Shown: positions 43,470 through 55,574 of the stretch, in pieces | Position numbering within the stretch: position 1 is the stretch's first letter | Layout: each line of letters starts with the position of its first letter | Assembly: GCA_024364735.1 (NCBI GenBank) | Contig: JAGFNQ010005385.1 | Coordinates: forward strand, 310,001 to 374,000 | DNA: 64,000 nucleotides | Source: Boesenbergia rotunda | Lineage: Eukaryota > Streptophyta > Magnoliopsida > Zingiberales > Zingiberaceae | Direction of reading: 5' to 3' | Translations under genes and position numbers: made by a program | The notes under the pieces: generated by a model | What the model was told of the DNA's origin: nothing | The model's database searches: none | What the model saw: only the letters and a program-made list of their open reading frames with translations

Positions 43470-45368
43470 TACAAATATGGATCCAAATTAGGGCACTTTA
43501 TGTGTAGGAACATAAAAATTTGGACCAGTGGATGTTCTCCAGACATATGACTGGAGACAAATTGAAGTTCACCAAAATCAAATACAAGAATATAGGTTCA
43601 GTAGCATTTGGCAGCAATGCTACACTTAAAGTATTTAATTTAGGTAATATTAAACTGAGCTCAGATTTTATTATTAAGAAAGTATTATTGGTTGATCAAT
43701 TTAAGTTTAACTTACTTAGCTCTAGTCAGATTTATGATACTGATTATGTAGTTGCTTTTCAAATCTAGACTGCCTGATTAGAAACATAGAAGACTCAAAA
43801 ATAACTATTAAAGAGATTAGGAAAAATAATGTTTATGTTATTAGCCTACCCTCTGCACCTAAATGCTTTGTAACTCAACAAGAAGAAACCAATTTATGAC
43901 ATAGAAGACTAGGTCATACCCATATAAAATTAATTTCAAAACTAAGTCTAAAAAGAATAGTTAAGGGTATACCTAAACTTAGAAATTTTGAAAACTCAAT
44001 TTGTAACCCATGTCAACAAGGTGAACAAACAAAGTCAACTCACAAACCTACCCAATCAGATCTAAACCAATCCACACTTGAGCTCCTACACCTAAACCTA
44101 TTTGATTCTCATGGAACCAAGTCACTAAGTGAAAATCAATACTGCTTAGTAATAATTGACAACTACTCTAGATTCACCTAGGTTAAGTTTTTAAAAACCA
44201 AAGATGAAACTTTTGAAATATTTAACACTTTATGCAAAATGCTTGAAAATGAAAAAGACACTAAAATTTAAAAGAATAAGGAGTGACTATGGGGGACAAT
44301 TTGAAAATATGAGGTTTAATGATTTTTGTAAAATAAATGGATATATACATGAATTCTCTTGCCCTCAAACCCCCAACAAAATGGTATAGTCGAAAGGAAG
44401 AATAGGATTCAAGAAGCTGCTAGAACTATGCTCAATAAATATAACCTACCAAATCAATTTTAGGTAGAAGCAATAAATATAACATGCTATATCCAAAATA
44501 GGGTCCTAATAAATAAAAGACATAATAAAATATCCTATGAAATTTATTATCACAAACTACCTAATTTATACTATTAAAAGTGCTTGGGTGTAAAGTGCAT
44601 ATCTTAAACACTAAGGACTATTTAGGAAAATTTTAATCAAAATTAACACCTGGAATCTTTGTAGGGTACTAAACCGCAAGTAGGGCATATAGGGTCTATA
44701 ACAAACATATCCTTAAAATTGAGGAAACTACAAATGTAATATTTGATAAAGAAATGGTAACTAATCTAACTAATTCACCTAACCTAACCAATTCACCTAA
44801 CTTAACCAATTCACCTAACTCAACTAATCAACCAAACTTAACCAACTCAAATTAAGACTTAGAAGATATAGAATCAATACCTGAATTTAGCCCAAACCCA
44901 CCAGATGAACCAATTGTTGAACCTGAACCAATGGAACCATCATCTAGGACAAGGTTCAATCACCTGACTAACCAAATTTTAGGTGACCCAACCTTAGCTG
45001 TTAGAATGAGATCAACCTATCGAAACTTAAGTCAGATTGCTTTGATTTCTAAGATTGAACCTAAGTCAATAGAGGAAGCTTTACCTGACCCAGACTGGAT
45101 TATTGCTATGTAGAAAGAGTTAGCCTTATTTGAGAGAAACTAAGTCTGGGACTTAGTACCAAACCAGAAGGTAAGATCATAATAGACACTAAGTAGATTT
45201 TTAGGAATAAGTTAGATGATAAGGGAGAAATAGTTAGAAATAAAGCCCGTTTAGAAGCTAAAGGGTTCTGTCAAATTAAGGGATTAGATTATGATGAAAC
45301 ATATGCACCTTAGCTAGACTTGAATCAATTAGAATGCTTCTAGCTTATGCAGCCCATAAGGGATTCAA
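43470..45368 (+). pseudogene. pol: SIRE pol, protease to RT start (element D, segment 3)
   Basis: This is heavily decayed pol. The protease start reads DQWMFSRHMTGDKLKFTK. Compared with A, the LDSGC stretch is reduced to one codon by a 12-bp in-frame deletion, so the active site is gone. The pre-integrase zinc region follows with a stop in place of the Trp before HRRLGH. In the integrase core HLDLF is HLNLF and VDDYS is IDNYS. As in A, one C is missing at the TPQQNG-type motif (about 44370). The linker has repeated Asn/Ser/Pro-rich units. RT begins SKIEPKSIEEALPDPDWIIAM and runs, with stops, to AYAAHKGFKLYQM, where LINE L interrupts it at 45381. It resumes at 59521. Confidence 0.85.
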
Positions 45369-45380
45369 GTTATATCAAAT
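45369..45380 (+). other. Left target duplication of LINE L
   Basis: GTTATATCAAAT here is repeated exactly at 59509-59520 after the LINE's terminal A run. It is RT coding sequence of element D. Confidence 0.9.
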
Positions 45381-45545
45381 GGGCTCCAACTTCTCTCTAG
45401 GATTCTTGGTGCTCCGGTGGTGGAAACGTGCGGCGGGCATCTTTTCCGAGGACTTGTGGTGGTTCTCTTCCACCTCACGGGTAGTAGGACAAGCTTGGTC
45501 ATGCTTTCAGTGGCCTTCACCGAAGTAGGGGCTGCTATTCAAAGG

Positions 45546-45915
45546 GTAGAAGGTAAGGAAGAAGGTCCAAACAAGTTGCTATTGGTGCAAAAGTAAGGTC
45601 TCTTGGTGTTTTGGAGGTTTCCGACAACTTTCTTGGTTTTCCGATGGGTTTTCAGGTTGCTCCGGCCATCTTCTTCGGCCAGGGGCAGCTGGGGGCCTTC
45701 CCCACTCAGTGGCCACATGGTTGGCTGAGGGTAGAAGGCAAGGAAGAAGGTCCAAACAAGTTGCTATTGGTGCAAAAGTAAGGTTTCTTGGTGTTTTGGA
45801 GGTTTCCGGTAGCTTTATTGGTTTTTCGACTGGTTTTCAGGCTGCTCCAGCCATCTTCTCTAGCCAGGGCCAGCTAGGGACCTTCCCCACTCAGTGTCCA
45901 TGTGGTTGGCTGAGC
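45546..45915 (+). repeat. Tandem 185-bp duplication in the LINE 5' region
   Basis: Two adjacent copies start GTAGAAGGTAAGGAAGAAGG at 45546 and 45731 and each ends with a segment containing CCTTCCCCACTCAGTG. Tandem 5' units are known as promoter monomers in some L1 families; whether these act so is inference. Confidence 0.8.
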
Positions 45916-46064
45916 TTGGGTGGTAATCCACTAAGGGGAAGATAGTTGCATGCCTCCAAGCCTTATGCTCTCTCATTGGGTGACTTGGGTGGCTACTCTT
46001 CTCCCATTGGTTGTGTTGGGTGGCTGTTGCATTCCCTAAGCTCAGCTGGACTTCACATCCAACC

Positions 46065-47649
46065 ATGGCCAAGAAGAAGAAGAATATGAAGGTTTCCTCT
46101 AGTCAAAAGGCTCCTAATGAGGTGGCAAGTGAAGATAAGGTGGCAGAACATGTGTCCAAAGGTGATGGGATGACTCAACCGGCTGTTGATGACTAGGATG
46201 GCGCAAATTAGCAAGTTCCTTTGGGGGAAACTGATGTGGAGGTGCCAAATTCGCCCCAGCAGCAAGGTGCACAAAATGGAGAGCAAACTCAAGAAGGGAA
46301 TGGCCAAGAAGATGGACAAAATCAAGGAAGAAATCCGACAAAGCAAGGGGAGGTTCTGACTGCAAACAATGGTCTGGCTACTGTGGGAGTTGATGGATAT
46401 CCTGCTGCAAATAGGGTTGAACGTGACAAGGTTAACAATCAAAAATGGAGCTGGGCGGGGCTGTTCAAGGACAATAGAAAGACAAAACTAGCTATGAAGC
46501 TAGATCAATATGAATCTAAAGGTGAAAGACTTGTCTTCGGGTACGATGACATAGAAGAGATGGAGGAGACCATGGGTTATTGCCTTGTTGGATGCTTTAT
46601 AGGCAACATCTTGGAAGAGATGGTGTTAGATTGATTGCAAACCTTTGGAGGGTTCCCTACAAGTTTTTCATGCATACAAGTGTATGGATTGTCTATAGAT
46701 TTGAAACAAAGAAGGACATGGAGAGTGTACTACAAAGAGGACCATACTTTGCTTATGGAGTTCCTATTTTTCTCAAGACCATGTCACGATGTTTCTTGTT
46801 TGATGAAGATTGTAGGCTTGTGCTGGCGTGGATACAAATACATAATTTACCTCCGGGTTGTTGGTCTCAAAAGGTTTTGAGTATAATCGAATCGGAAGTG
46901 GGGAAACTGCTCTATATGGACAAATTGATGCTCACAAGGGAGAGGTTGGATATATTGGGCTTATGGTTGAAGTCTCGATCTTCGGTGAGAGTGTTATGGA
47001 GGTGCCAATCACACTGCCCATGGGAGCACAAATCAACCTTAAGATTGTATATGAGATGTCTCCGGAGTTTTACGATGTATGTAAAAAGATTGGTCATCAA
47101 AGTGGTCGTTGTGGTGATGATCCCGCCAGAACTAGGCAACAATATCCCTATTCAAGTGGTCGGCCAAATCAACAAAATCCGAGGGCAAGGTCTCAATCTA
47201 CAAGGGGCCAGGGTAGAAGTAGAAGGAGTACTCGAGGAAGGCGATATTGGAGGTCGAGGCAACAAGAGGATGCTCAACCACAAATGTCGAATAAAGAACA
47301 TAATCACGAGCAACAAAGTGGATAGCAAAGAGTACCAAATGACGTAGCCCAAGTTGATCAACATTCCATGGAAATGGTCCTTCATAGCCCCAGTCCCATA
47401 GAGGAGGATCGGTCAGAGATGTTTGGTCATGATGGTGGGGGATTGCCAAGCTCTACTATGCCAATTTTACAACAAAATGTGGCCTCGAAGGGGGTAAAGG
47501 AAAATGATATAGCAGCTAGGGGTGAGGGCTCTCCTTCTTTGGGAGGGCCTTCTTTCCATCAAGGTGAGACATCGAATCAAGGAGCACGGAGGGGAGGACA
47601 AAATGCACAAAATACACGGGTACGAGCAGCCCGCAATAGTGTACAATGA
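46065..47649 (+). pseudogene. LINE ORF1 (nucleic-acid-binding protein)
   Basis: The start at 46065 (MAKKKKNMKVSSSQK) is the first good Met after the 5' repeats. Two TAG codons near 46194-46211 interrupt the N-terminal part. A DUF4283-like domain follows (WAGLFKDNRKTKLAMKLDQY...IEEMEETMGYCLVGCFIG). A frame change near 46610 leads to FETKKDMESVLQRGPYFAYGVPIFLKTM, and a second near 46900 to VSIFGESVMEVPITLPMGAQINLKIVYE. The knuckle region YDVCKKIGHQSGRC lacks the first Cys. A basic Arg/Gln/Gly tail and a TAG near 47323 precede the end at 47649. Its stop TGA overlaps ORF2's ATG (ATGA at 47646-47649). In this family ORF1 binds the LINE RNA. Confidence 0.85.
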
Positions 47650-50576
47650 ATATAGCATCTTGGAATATTAGGGGCTTTTATAAGTCCCTAAAACAGGGAG
47701 GTGTTCAACACCTTCTAAGGAGTAATGAGATACGGGTCTTAGCTCTTTTGGAGACAAAGTTGAAGGAAGAGTCACTTATGCAAATCTTACAAAGAAAATT
47801 TTTCGGTATGAGTTATGTGCATAATTTCAATACTTCTAACCATGGGCGCATAGTACTTCTGTGGGATATGCAGAGAATGGAGGTGGAGGTCATCCGTATA
47901 TCGGAGCAACTTATTCATTTCCATGTTCGTTGCTGGATTTTAGAGATTGGTTTCTTTGTGACTTTTATTTATGGATTTCATTCCGTGGTAGATCGAAGAT
48001 CCCTATGGGAGGATTTGATTGATATTGGGAAGCTCATGGAAGCAAACTCTAGTGCATGGATGGTTATGGGGGACTTCAATTCCATTCTATCTATTCATGA
48101 CAAGAAAGGAGACTTGCTAGTTAATAATTATGAGATGCGGGATCTACAAAGGTTTGCACATGTATGTGGCATGGCGGATCTAAGATATATTGGATGTCGG
48201 TTTACTTGGACGAAAGTGGGGGTCTCTTGCAAATTAGATAGAGCAATGGTTAACTCACCTTGGCTTCTTAATGACTTTGATGTGTATGTGGACTTCTTGG
48301 TGCCGGGATGCTTATCGGATCACTCTTGTGCCATTGTGCATATTGCCCAAGGATAGGCCACCTAAGAGAGCTTTCAAATTCTTGAATATGTGGACATTAC
48401 ATGAGGATTACAAGAAGATTGTCGAAGAAGCATGGGCAACCCCGGTTTTTGGACATGCGCAATAGGTCCTAAGATGCAAATTACAACGGTTGAAGGGAAG
48501 ACTAAGGGAGCTAAACAAGAATCAGTTTATGCACATTTCAGAAAAAGCAAAGAGGGAAAATGAGGCCTTGGCGGAGGCACAAAGAGTGGGACTTTCAGGT
48601 GGTGCTTTCCCTCCCAATTATAGAGACATCTAAAGAAAGGCAACACTACTATCGGAGGCGGATAAGCTATTCTACCAACAAAGAGCCAAAAATGTATACT
48701 TGCAGAGTGCGGACAAATGTACCAAATTTTTTCATAGTGTGGTCAAAAGAAATAACAAAAGGAATGCCATCATAACACTCAAGAAAAGGAACGGGGAGCA
48801 AACCAGTAGTTTGGGTGATGTTGCGGAGGAGTTCATTGATTATTTCCATGGCATTCTTGGACAAGAGGATGAATGTACCCATATGGACAACAACTCCATG
48901 ACAGGAAGACGCCTAAGTCGAAACCAAAGTGATGTCTTAATCAGCCCAATTAGTGATGAAGAGATAAAAAAAAGGCGCTATATGATATTGGGAGTGAAAA
49001 AGCCCCCGGTTCGGATGGTTATGGTGTAAAATTCTTCACTTCATCATGGTATATAGTAGGAGGAGACTTTATTGTAGCGGTAAAGGAGTTCTTTGAAGAG
49101 GGAAAGTTGTTGAGATAATGGAATCATTCTTTCATATCCCTAGTGCCAAAAGGGGATCATGCGGAAAGTGTTGCAGATTATACACCGATCTCTTATTGCA
49201 ATATCTTCTATAAAGTCATTACTAAGATATTGGCAAACCGGCTTTCTAAAGTGATGAATTTCATACTTAATCCGGCTCAAGTGGTGTTTGTTCAAGGAAG
49301 AAACATGGGGATAATGTCCTTCTTACACAAGAACTACTAAGGAAGTATGCAAGGAAAAGAATCTCTCCAAGATGCATGATCAAAGTGGATCTAAAGAAGG
49401 CTTTTGATATGGTTAATTGGGATTTCTTAATAAATGCTCTTGTTGGTTTTGATTTTCCCCAACAATATTGCAAATGGATAAAAGAATGTGTCATGACAAC
49501 CTCATACTCCATCTCTTTAAATGGGGGTGTCTATGGGTTCTTTAGCGGAAGAAGTAGATTACGTCAAGGTGATCCTATTTCTCCTCTCCTCTTTGGTTTA
49601 TGTATCGAAGTGCTATCAAGGAAGATAAAAGTTACATCCGATCAGCCCACTATTCACTTTCATCCAAGATGCAAGGAAGTTGGTATTACACATTTAATAT
49701 ATGCGGATAACTTAATGTTATTTGCACACGCCGATGAATCTTCGATTGGGCTATTGGCGAACTACTTGGAGGAGTTCAGTGCAAAGGCGGGGCTCAAACC
49801 CAATTCTATCAAATCACAAGTTTATATGGCGGGAGTGGACAACAACACAAAGGGTCGGCTATTGCAAAGAATCGGGTTTCAAGAAGGGCCTTTTCCTTTT
49901 AGATACTTGGGCATTCCTTTAGCGGCGGAGAAGTTGCGCATTACTAATTATGGTCCACTCTTAGAGGCAATCGCAAGAAGAATGAATACGTGGCCTAAGA
50001 AGACTTTGTCTTGGGCCAGAAGATTAGAATTAGTCAAGACAATACTCCAAGGGGTGAAATGTTATTGGTTATCCATACTCTCTATTCCGATTGGGGTTAT
50101 TGAGAAGATTAAGACTCTTTGCTGAATGTTTGTGTGGGATTCCAAGTATCCACCTATTACATGGGACAAGGTATGCTTGCCAAAGGAAAATGATGGTTTG
50201 GGGCTAAGAGACCCATTAATATGGAATGAGGCATTACTTTGTAAGATGCTATGGGAGATCCAAACAAGAAAAGAGACTTTATGGATAAAATGGGTGCACC
50301 AATAATATGTAAAGGGGGCTGATTTTTGGGAGTGAGAAGCAAAATCAAGTGATTCTCCATTAATAAAGAGGTTAATAGAGATTAGAGAGAAGATTAGATT
50401 GAAATCAAATGGGTTTGGCCAAGCAAATATGAAGTTAATAGAATGGTTTGCATCAAGAAGTGAAGGAGTGGGGAAGGCATATGGTTTTCTCAAAACAACT
50501 ATTGACAAACCACATTGGGTGGGATCATTATGGTGGCCGAAAATCATGTCAAAGCACCGGGTTACTATGTGCTTAC
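47646..50576 (+). pseudogene. LINE ORF2: endonuclease and reverse transcriptase, first part
   Basis: ORF2 starts at 47646 (MNIASWNIRGFYKS). The apurinic/apyrimidinic endonuclease domain shows NIRG, LLETKL, MGDFNSIL and a final SDHS, open to 48356. After a frame change there are VEEAWATPVF, an ADKCTKFFHSVVKRNNKRNAI stretch and the RT: VPKGDHAESVADYTPISYCNIFYKVITKILANRL, VFVQGRNM, KVDLKKAFDMVNWDFL, SRLRQGDPISPLLFGL. The catalytic box is YADN at 49700-49711, where active LINEs have YADD. The thumb region (PFRYLGIPLA) and connection follow; a TGA at about 50123 precedes the zf-RVT part, which is cut by element C at 50576. ORF2 would nick the target and copy the RNA. At least four frame changes and several stops make it dead. 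Confidence 0.9.
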
Positions 50577-51866
50577 TGTTGGATCGGAGAAAATCGATAG
50601 GGGGGGTGAATATCAATCTAGAAATTTTTCAAAAAATTAGAGTGATTATGCAGCGGAAAACAAAACAATCGCTAACACAAGTTGGTTTTACTTGGTTCGG
50701 AGTCGCGGTTGGCTCCTACTCCAAGGCCTACGGTCCTTGACCATTTACTTTGGGAAATTCTATATTCATTGAAAATATTTTACAAGTTGAGTACAGATAT
50801 AGAATTGAAATTAGTATTGCAACACTTTTCGTAAATTAAAATTTACCGGCGCCCGAGGTGGATGAAATTTCGGAGCAGAGAGTCGTTGTCGGCATTGGAA
50901 TCACAAAGATGGAGCTTGTCGGAGCGTAGCGCTTGAACGAAAGTGTTTGGAGCGATGTGAGTGAGATATCTTAAAGCCTTGGGGGTGAACCACTATTTAT
51001 AGCAGCCATAGGGGCGCCTGTATCGATGGGGGCGCCTGACACGTGGCCTCTCCTGCGAGAACTCCTATCCGCAGGCTCAGTCAGCGCTTATCCCCTTCAC
51101 TGGGGTGCCTGGGCTGACTGGGGGCGCTTGTGTTAACACAGGCGCCTGAGCTGACTTGGTCCAGAGGCTTCGTGGTAGTTTGCTTCTTTGGTTTTGTTTT
51201 TACATTGCACTTGGGGCACCTGTATCCATCCGGGAGCCTAGCCCCAGTGAGGCGCCTCACTCCATTGAGGCGCCTAAGCTGCAGAAACTCATTCCTTCGT
51301 TCCCTGCAACCAAGGTTAGTTCCAAAACACACAAAGCAAGAATGTTAGACATTATTTACAACCTAAGCTATCTTGGTTATGACTTTGGGTCTCCCAAATG
51401 GAACCCTAGGTCAAATAGACGACTACTGTTCCCTCGTACGGGGAACGCGTCCTCACCTACTCCTCTCAGGAGAGTTTACCTTTTGCCAGCCGGCTCCTCC
51501 GGTTGGACTTTTGCCCAATCCTCCTGATCAGGTCTTCGTGCCCAGTCCGCGACCAGGACTTCTTGCCCATCTTTCGGTCAGGTCTTCGGTGCCCAGCCCT
51601 TTGCCAGGACTTCTTGCCCAGTCCTCGACCAGGAATTCTTGTCCAGCCCTTTGCCAAGACTTCTTGCCCAGTCCTAAACCAGAACTTCTTTGCCCAACTT
51701 CCAGTCAGGTCTTCTTGCCTAGTTCTTGACTAGAACATCCTGCCTAGTGTACCTAGGACTTTCCTACACACTTAGTAAGCTTGTTAGATCACAATAACAC
51801 CTTAACTTCTGAACCCTTTGCCATTATCAAAACACAGATTTGATTTAGGTGCTTCCGGCACCAACA
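50577..51866 (-). repeat. 3' LTR of element C (left copy)
   Basis: The LTR is TG...CA with GGGCGCC palindromes (51010-51275) and the hairpin array (about 51486-51755, minus-strand units such as CCTGGT/ACTGGG around CGAGG). The purine tract complement AATCTCCCCCTTTTT follows. Confidence 0.88.
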
Positions 51867-53269
51867 ATCTCCCCCTTTTTGATTTATGGTAACACGGTTC
51901 AAAAAGTTAAGTTAAAAAGATAACAAGCAAAAGAATTTTAAAAAAACATTAAGTTTTCTCCCCCTGAAACGAATATTCTCCCCCTGAGTTTTTCAAAGAT
52001 ATGTGGGTTTTTGTAAACTTTCTAAGTGCTCTAGATTTTGACTAAGTGCTGAAGTATTTATCTTAGATAAAAGTTTTTGCACTTTAGACAAATTTTTCAA
52101 AATTTTTTTCCATACTTAGAAAAAATTTCCAAAAAGTTTTCGCAAGCTTTTCATACCAAAAATTTTCCAAAAAGTTTTTACAAATTTTCATAGTTAGAAA
52201 TATTTCCAAAAAGTTTTTGCAAGCTTTCATACTTAGAAATATTTAGTTTTTGCACACTTACAAAATTTAAAAATTTTGCATACTTAGAAAATTTCAAAAA
52301 AAAAGTTTTTGAAATTTTTAGACTTGAAAAACATTTTAAGCCACTTAGTTATTTACTTTACTTTATGAAAAAGAGATAATATTTTGAAAAAAAAATTATC
52401 TTTTTCTTTCTCTCCCCCTTTGCCATATATCAAAAAATAAGATACTTAATTATAGCAGGTAAATTAGAGCTAAAAAAATAAAGTTCTGTATTGAACCAAC
52501 TCTACTAAGCATAAACTAGACCAAACCAAATTAAACCGTTCTTGTTCGGGTCCTGTCTAACCCAGTTAGCTACTTACTAACTGTTATAAACAGTAGCTTT
52601 CGCTAGGGTTAGTCAAGTTAAATGATCTGATCATGTTAGATTTTCTAAGCTTGACACTTAACCTGATTACTGTTCAATTTGTATTTATTGTCCCAATTAC
52701 TGCAGATGCACTGACTTAAAGCATCTTGAATCATGACATAGACCTAAGCATCTCAACCCAGTCTAGGTTATCAATCAAAAGTACCCTAAGGTGTTTGTGA
52801 GATACTGGCTTCTAGATCTATAGGAGTATGCAGTTCTAGGGTTAGGGCCTAAGTTAAGTCCATTTGTGAAAAAACCCTAGTTTTGAAGGGGATAGTTTTT
52901 GAAATAAAACTAAATCAGAAAATCATTTTAAATTTCAAGACTTTGATAACAGAAATGATTTTTTACAAAAGATTAATTAACAGATAAAAAATAAAATAAT
53001 TTTTGAGAAACATATAGAGCAGTCCTATTCTACTAAGCATAAGATTTAATTATGAAGTACATAACTTAGCAATTGAAATAAATAGTCATGGCATAAAGCT
53101 AATAACTCATCAAATAAGTAACTAGTAATTAAATATGATAGATGCATCAAAGTCAACTGGTCAACAGGAGGACCAGTAAAGTCAAACAGCAGTCAAGCAG
53201 AAGTCAGCCCTACTCAGTAGGGAAAGTCAAACAGTCAAAGGTACAATAAGATAGCTGGAAAGTCACTCT
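51867..53269 (-). other. 3' non-coding region of element C
   Basis: No gene is visible. From about 52500 to 52900 it matches the element A 3' non-coding block and holds the hairpin 52748-52805 (GTATCTCA/TGAGATGC on the minus strand, with one G-T wobble). The rest is A/T-rich with repeated TTCCAAAAAGTTTTTGCA. Confidence 0.7.
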
Positions 53270-54607
53270 GATCTATGAGGAGGGGCCAGGGGGGTCGAAT
53301 GGACTAGGCTGCCAAGATCGAAACATGGACATCATTTCATTATATCGTGCCTCGTTTGTCTCACGATCGGCTTGGAGGGCATCCATGTACTCAGTGTAAT
53401 GGGCCTCGTTTGCCTGGTGTTCGGCTTGAAGTGTGTCTATGTACTCAGTGTGGTAGCCCTCGTTCACATTGTGCTCATTCTATAGGGCATCCATAAACTC
53501 AGCGTGACGGGCCTCCATCTCCTCTCTATTCCTGCAGGTGTTCATTGATCTCAGCTGCGAGATTGGCTACGTCAACTTCTACTTCTTCATCCAAGTCAAT
53601 CTGAGCTCCGGCCCTCTGTCGTCTCCACGAGAGAACCCCATCGGCCGAAAGGTCTATACCTGCTAGTGAAAAGTTCCTAGCCCCGATCTCGTCAAACTCG
53701 GTCATTGGGGTGACCTCCCCAACGGTGATGTCGCGACAGTAGTGGTGAAGGAGAGAAGTGATGATATGACAGTAGGGGGTACGTACTCGACCCTGAGTCA
53801 TAATGTTGGACGCGTAGATAATCGTCTGGAACATGTGCAGACCAATATCTATGTCCAGATGATGGATCATAGGGTATAGAAGAAAGGTATGGAAGGGTCG
53901 CATAGTCACGGCATCTCGAGTAGTCAAGGGCAGAATGCATCGAACCAGAACTCTGTAGAGAGCGTAGTCCTGGACCCGGAGATCTATGGATTGAAACCGT
54001 TGCACCAATGGGTTTTGCGCATCTCTGTAGAAGTAGGAGTAAAGAGTGTCTAGATCAATGTGCGAATAGGGTGCAGCAAAGGGAGGGTCTCTCAGAGGGT
54101 AACAACAAAATGTGGACTGGGAAGGTCATAGTCCAAGGAATCTAGTAAGTAAGGCAGGTGAGATAGTCAGAGGAATCCCCTGTATAGTAGAGGAGTAGCA
54201 AAAGTCATCTTTCTTGACCAAGTTGTTGTAAAATTCTGCACACAGGGTCGAGTTCACTGAATGGGTGCAGAAGACGAGTTGGTCAAGTTGATAGAAATTG
54301 ATGGCGTCCATAACTATCGGACAAGATCGGGTAAAAATTTGTCTGTTTAGGAAACTAGTTTTAATTGGTTTGTAGGTAGTCTGAGCAAATTTATTAAACA
54401 ACTCTAGGTTTGGGAACCTAGGGTCTGGGCTAGGTTCGGCCCCGGGGTTTGGTTGGGTGACGCGACGTTTTCTAACCGAATAAAAAAAATTATGCATTTA
54501 AGAAGCGAAATAATCAAAAAATTAACTGTAAATGCATAATTAAAATGGTACTGGGGAGGCATTGTTGAAGTAGGGCGTTCGAGGGCACGAGAAGGGCTTT
54601 CGGGCAC
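53270..54607 (-). pseudogene. Extra ORF of element C, resembling putative plant transposon protein
   Basis: On the minus strand one frame runs from 54497 to 53526 with a single TGA (about 54126); an upstream Met at 54607 lies in another frame. The N-terminal part reads RFPNLELFNKFAQTTYKPIKTSFLN...VCTHSVNSTLCAEFYNNLVKKDDFCYSSTIQGIPLTISPALLTRFLGL. Its layout resembles the domain I know as 'putative plant transposon protein' (often listed as Transposase_32) found in many plant LTR elements. The middle part includes RVQDYALYRVLVRCILPLTTRDAVTM and HIITSLLHHYCRD. A frame change near 53520 leads to a coiled-coil tail of 18-residue repeats (EGYHTEYIDTLQAEHQAN, EAHYTEYMDALQADRETN). No catalytic motif is seen and the function is unknown. 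A host gene fragment is the alternative. Confidence 0.6.
53273..53520 (-). repeat. 54-bp tandem repeats encoding 18-residue coiled-coil units
   Basis: About four units begin EARHAEFMDALQ, EGYHTEYIDTLQ, EAHYTEYMDALQ and EARYNEMMSMFR on the minus strand. One unit carries an in-frame TAG (about 53483). Confidence 0.75.
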
Positions 54608-54654
54608 CTTGGGAGGAAGAGAAGTGAAGGAGGAATCCGTTTGGTGTGGGAAAT

Positions 54655-54845
54655 GGAGAGGCTTGATGGCCTTATATAGAACTTATACGGGCGCCCGTGA
54701 GAGTCTCGGGCCCCCGGGTTCATGGGGGCGCCCGTATGGTCCTGGGCGCCTGAATCAGGCCTGTCAGCTGCCTTTTGGCAGGTTTGATGCCTTGGGTGGA
54801 GATAAAGACTTTAGGCGCCCGTGAGGTCCTGGGCGCCTGGGTTGA
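54655..54845 (-). promoter_or_regulatory. LTR-like internal promoter region in element C
   Basis: On the minus strand TATATAAGG (about 54669-54678) lies just upstream of the extra ORF. It is preceded by GGGCGCC-type palindromes (54690-54840), the same order (palindromes, then TATA) seen in the LTRs of A, B, C, F and I. It may be captured LTR sequence giving the extra ORF its own promoter; this is inference. Confidence 0.5.
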
Positions 54846-55574
54846 CCAGTTTGACCATTGACAAGAGTTGACTGTGTTGACTAAGTTTGACTCTTTTGAC
54901 CAATTAATGACTAAACCAATTAAGCTCTAAATTGCATTTAAGATGAGTCATTTTTAAGCATATTAACTAAGATTCAAGGTTTTGATTTGAAAAAGTGCAA
55001 AACTGACTGAATTGGTTCTGAACACAATCTGAAAAGAGTTTGTGTTAAATTTTAAATGGATAATGAGTTGTATTACATTATTAGGTCCTAGATATCTCAC
55101 CCAGTCTAGCGTTATCAATCACGTTAACCTTATGGGTTTTATGAGATAGGTTTTAACAAAAAAAATAATTATTTTAATTTGAAAAGCATGGTTAAATATA
55201 AAAGTTAAATTAATTTTGAAACTTTTTATAAAGTTTAAGTTTATTTTGAAAAATTATGTTAAATCTAAGATTAATTGAAATTTGTGTTAGATTCAAATTT
55301 AACAAGTAGTAAAGTGAATTTGATTTTCAATAATTGGCTTCCAGGTCTTGGCGAGGTACTAGGCCTTCTTTGGTTGTAGCCTTATTGGATCATCAACCCT
55401 TTCCTTGACAAAGCCTTTTATTAAAAATTCATCTTCAAGTTACTTCTTGAAAGATTTTGGTCTAACTAGTTTGGGTCTTGGATCGGTAGCTTCGGCTAGT
55501 TCCACCAGAATGGCTTCCCTAACGTACTACATCTCACCTCCACCCAATACTATGTTGTTCAAATTTCAACTAAA
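54846..55574 (-). other. Gag to extra-ORF spacer of element C
   Basis: No gene is visible. It holds the conserved SIRE block (55335-55560), the hairpin 55093-55148 (TATCTCA/TGAGATA) and a run of TTGACxxxTTTGACT-like repeats near 54840-54905. Confidence 0.7.

Noticed and set aside
51373..51733. Pro/Cys/Ser-rich frames in SIRE LTRs (repeated LPSPRPGLLA-like peptides)
   Set aside because: They recur in every LTR copy and reflect the hairpin array, not protein coding.
53526..54497. Captured host gene in element C
   Set aside because: Layout resembles a protein family common in plant LTR elements and not a single-copy host gene, but without a database search I cannot exclude host origin; kept as a lower-confidence alternative.
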